Position numbers and translations under genes: made by a program. A stretch of DNA of 64,000 nucleotides from the NCBI RefSeq assembly GCF_003986935.1, contig NZ_RJZE01000007.1:62001-126000 (forward strand), given 5' to 3'. Positions 63,406-64,000 of the stretch are shown here, piece by piece. A model generated the notes under the pieces. The model did not search any database. It saw only the letters and a program-made list of their open reading frames with translations, and was not told where the DNA came from. The DNA is from Paraburkholderia kururiensis JCM 10599 = LMG 19447 (lineage in GTDB: Bacteria; Pseudomonadota; Gammaproteobacteria; Burkholderiales; Burkholderiaceae). Every line of letters begins with the position of its first letter. Positions within the stretch are counted from its first letter, which is position 1.

Positions 63406-63620
63406 GGCTCTGGGTAAAAAGATTCAAGCGGGTTCAAGCGATGTTTGCCGCGAGGTGCGGGGAACAGACCTCGACACGGTTTCTCGACGGCAGGACTGCA
63501 TGATTGACTCGCTCCAACGCCGTGGGGCGAAGCTGGCGTGAGATGACCAGATATTCTCCGTTTTGGACATCGGTGGCGCGGCTTGCCTGACGACCCGAAC
63601 CGCACCTCGATGCAATGAAG

Positions 63621-64000
63621 TTACCGGAGGGCATGATGCAATGTCCCGCGTTCGGGAAGGGCAGGGCGCACCACGCTATAGCCGCCGAACTGTGTGCCGA
63701 GCGTGCCGGCCAGCACGGCCACGAGGGCCGTCAACGGGCTGGCCAGCAGCCAGAAATGCGACTCCGTCACGCCGAACAGAAGGCCGCTCCAGAGCGCGAC
63801 GCCGAAGAAGGCGCCGCAACGCGCGTCTTTACCCGACACACGACGAAAGCCGAGCATCGCGATCACGAAGATCGCGAGGCCCACGTAGCCTTCGCCATAG
63901 ATCAGGTTGGTGTAGAGCCCGTCGATGCCCGCGCCGCGCGAGGCGTTATCGGCAATCAGATTGCCTCCGGGCGGCAGAAGCCCCACGCCGAGGACCAGGT
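63621..64000 (-). CDS. C-terminal part of an O-antigen polymerase/ligase-like membrane protein
   Basis: The gene enters from beyond the right window edge; the frame is open to base 64000 with no start needed inside the window. The visible part is about 126 residues: a periplasmic segment LLPPGGNLIADNASRGAGID, then YGEGYVGLAIFVIAMLGFRR and two further hydrophobic helices. A glycine-rich segment followed by E-G-Y-V-G-L-A and membrane helices is the C-terminal pattern of EPS/O-antigen polymerases. Together with the 58147-59538 gene it would give the locus two such proteins. Confidence 0.6.
   Translation of the reverse strand, partial: LVLGVGLLPPGGNLIADNASRGAGIDGLYTNLIYGEGYVGLAIFVIAMLGFRRVSGKDARCGAFFGVALWSGLLFGVTESHFWLLASPLTALVAVLAGTLGTQFGGYSVVRPALPERGTLHHALR

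Noticed and set aside
1..64000. Search for tRNA, rRNA, insertion sequences, prophage or defence systems
   Set aside because: Nothing with the expected structure, terminal repeats or gene families was seen by reading both strands.

Overview
This is a GC-rich chromosomal segment from a member of the Burkholderiaceae, most likely Paraburkholderia or a close relative. The evidence is the codon bias (almost every gene casts very long stop-free antisense shadows), the sugar-transport and exopolysaccharide gene content, and a Burkholderia-like miaA-mutL pair. No tRNA, rRNA, insertion sequence, prophage or CRISPR array was seen. About 55 genes are supported, two of them cut by the window edges.

Layout. 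1-3823: the end of a glutathione-dependent formaldehyde detoxification pair (frmA-frmB), facing a three-gene metal ABC transporter. 4038-14592: a polyol island. A + strand operon (polyol SDR, binding protein, two permeases, HAD phosphatase, ATPase) converges on a - strand operon (DalD-type polyol dehydrogenase, xylulokinase, SorC-type regulator). The two operons start from near-identical promoter/operator sequences. Together they would import a sugar alcohol, oxidise it to a ketose and phosphorylate that to a pentose-phosphate intermediate. 14896-23077: an AraC-type regulator followed by a second uptake operon (CUT2 ABC transporter, zinc polyol dehydrogenase, FGGY kinase, SDR). 23115-32180: housekeeping and membrane genes (miaA-mutL, DedA, SulP, LysR, cytochrome b561, two YceI proteins), ending at a clear terminator.

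32381-41980: a GntR regulator divergent from a compact six-gene catabolic operon: class V glyoxylate-type aminotransferase, hydratase, a 1029-residue FAD/Fe-S 2-hydroxyacid dehydrogenase, MFS transporter, a crotonase lacking one usual catalytic glutamate, and a family III CoA-transferase. A thioesterase-like gene follows. I could not assign a substrate; this is the best candidate for an undescribed pathway. Two related palindromes mark its probable operators.

43605-64000: an exopolysaccharide locus of the Wzx/Wzy type. It has an acyltransferase, four glycosyltransferases, a flippase, rmlBAC (dTDP-rhamnose precursors, without rmlD), Wza/Wzb/Wzc-type export and tyrosine-phosphorylation genes, a small secreted protein, two polymerase/ligase-like membrane proteins (one cut by the window end), a secreted clan-A glycoside hydrolase and UDP-glucose dehydrogenase. 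The predicted polymer contains rhamnose and probably glucuronic acid. The priming glycosyltransferase and rmlD are not in view.

Three patterns cut across the gene list. Short tandem repeats (9-12 bp units) sit on or beside the stop codons of at least six genes. Stable stem-loops follow both sugar-binding-protein genes inside their operons. A bipartite promoter/operator is shared by the two convergent polyol operons.
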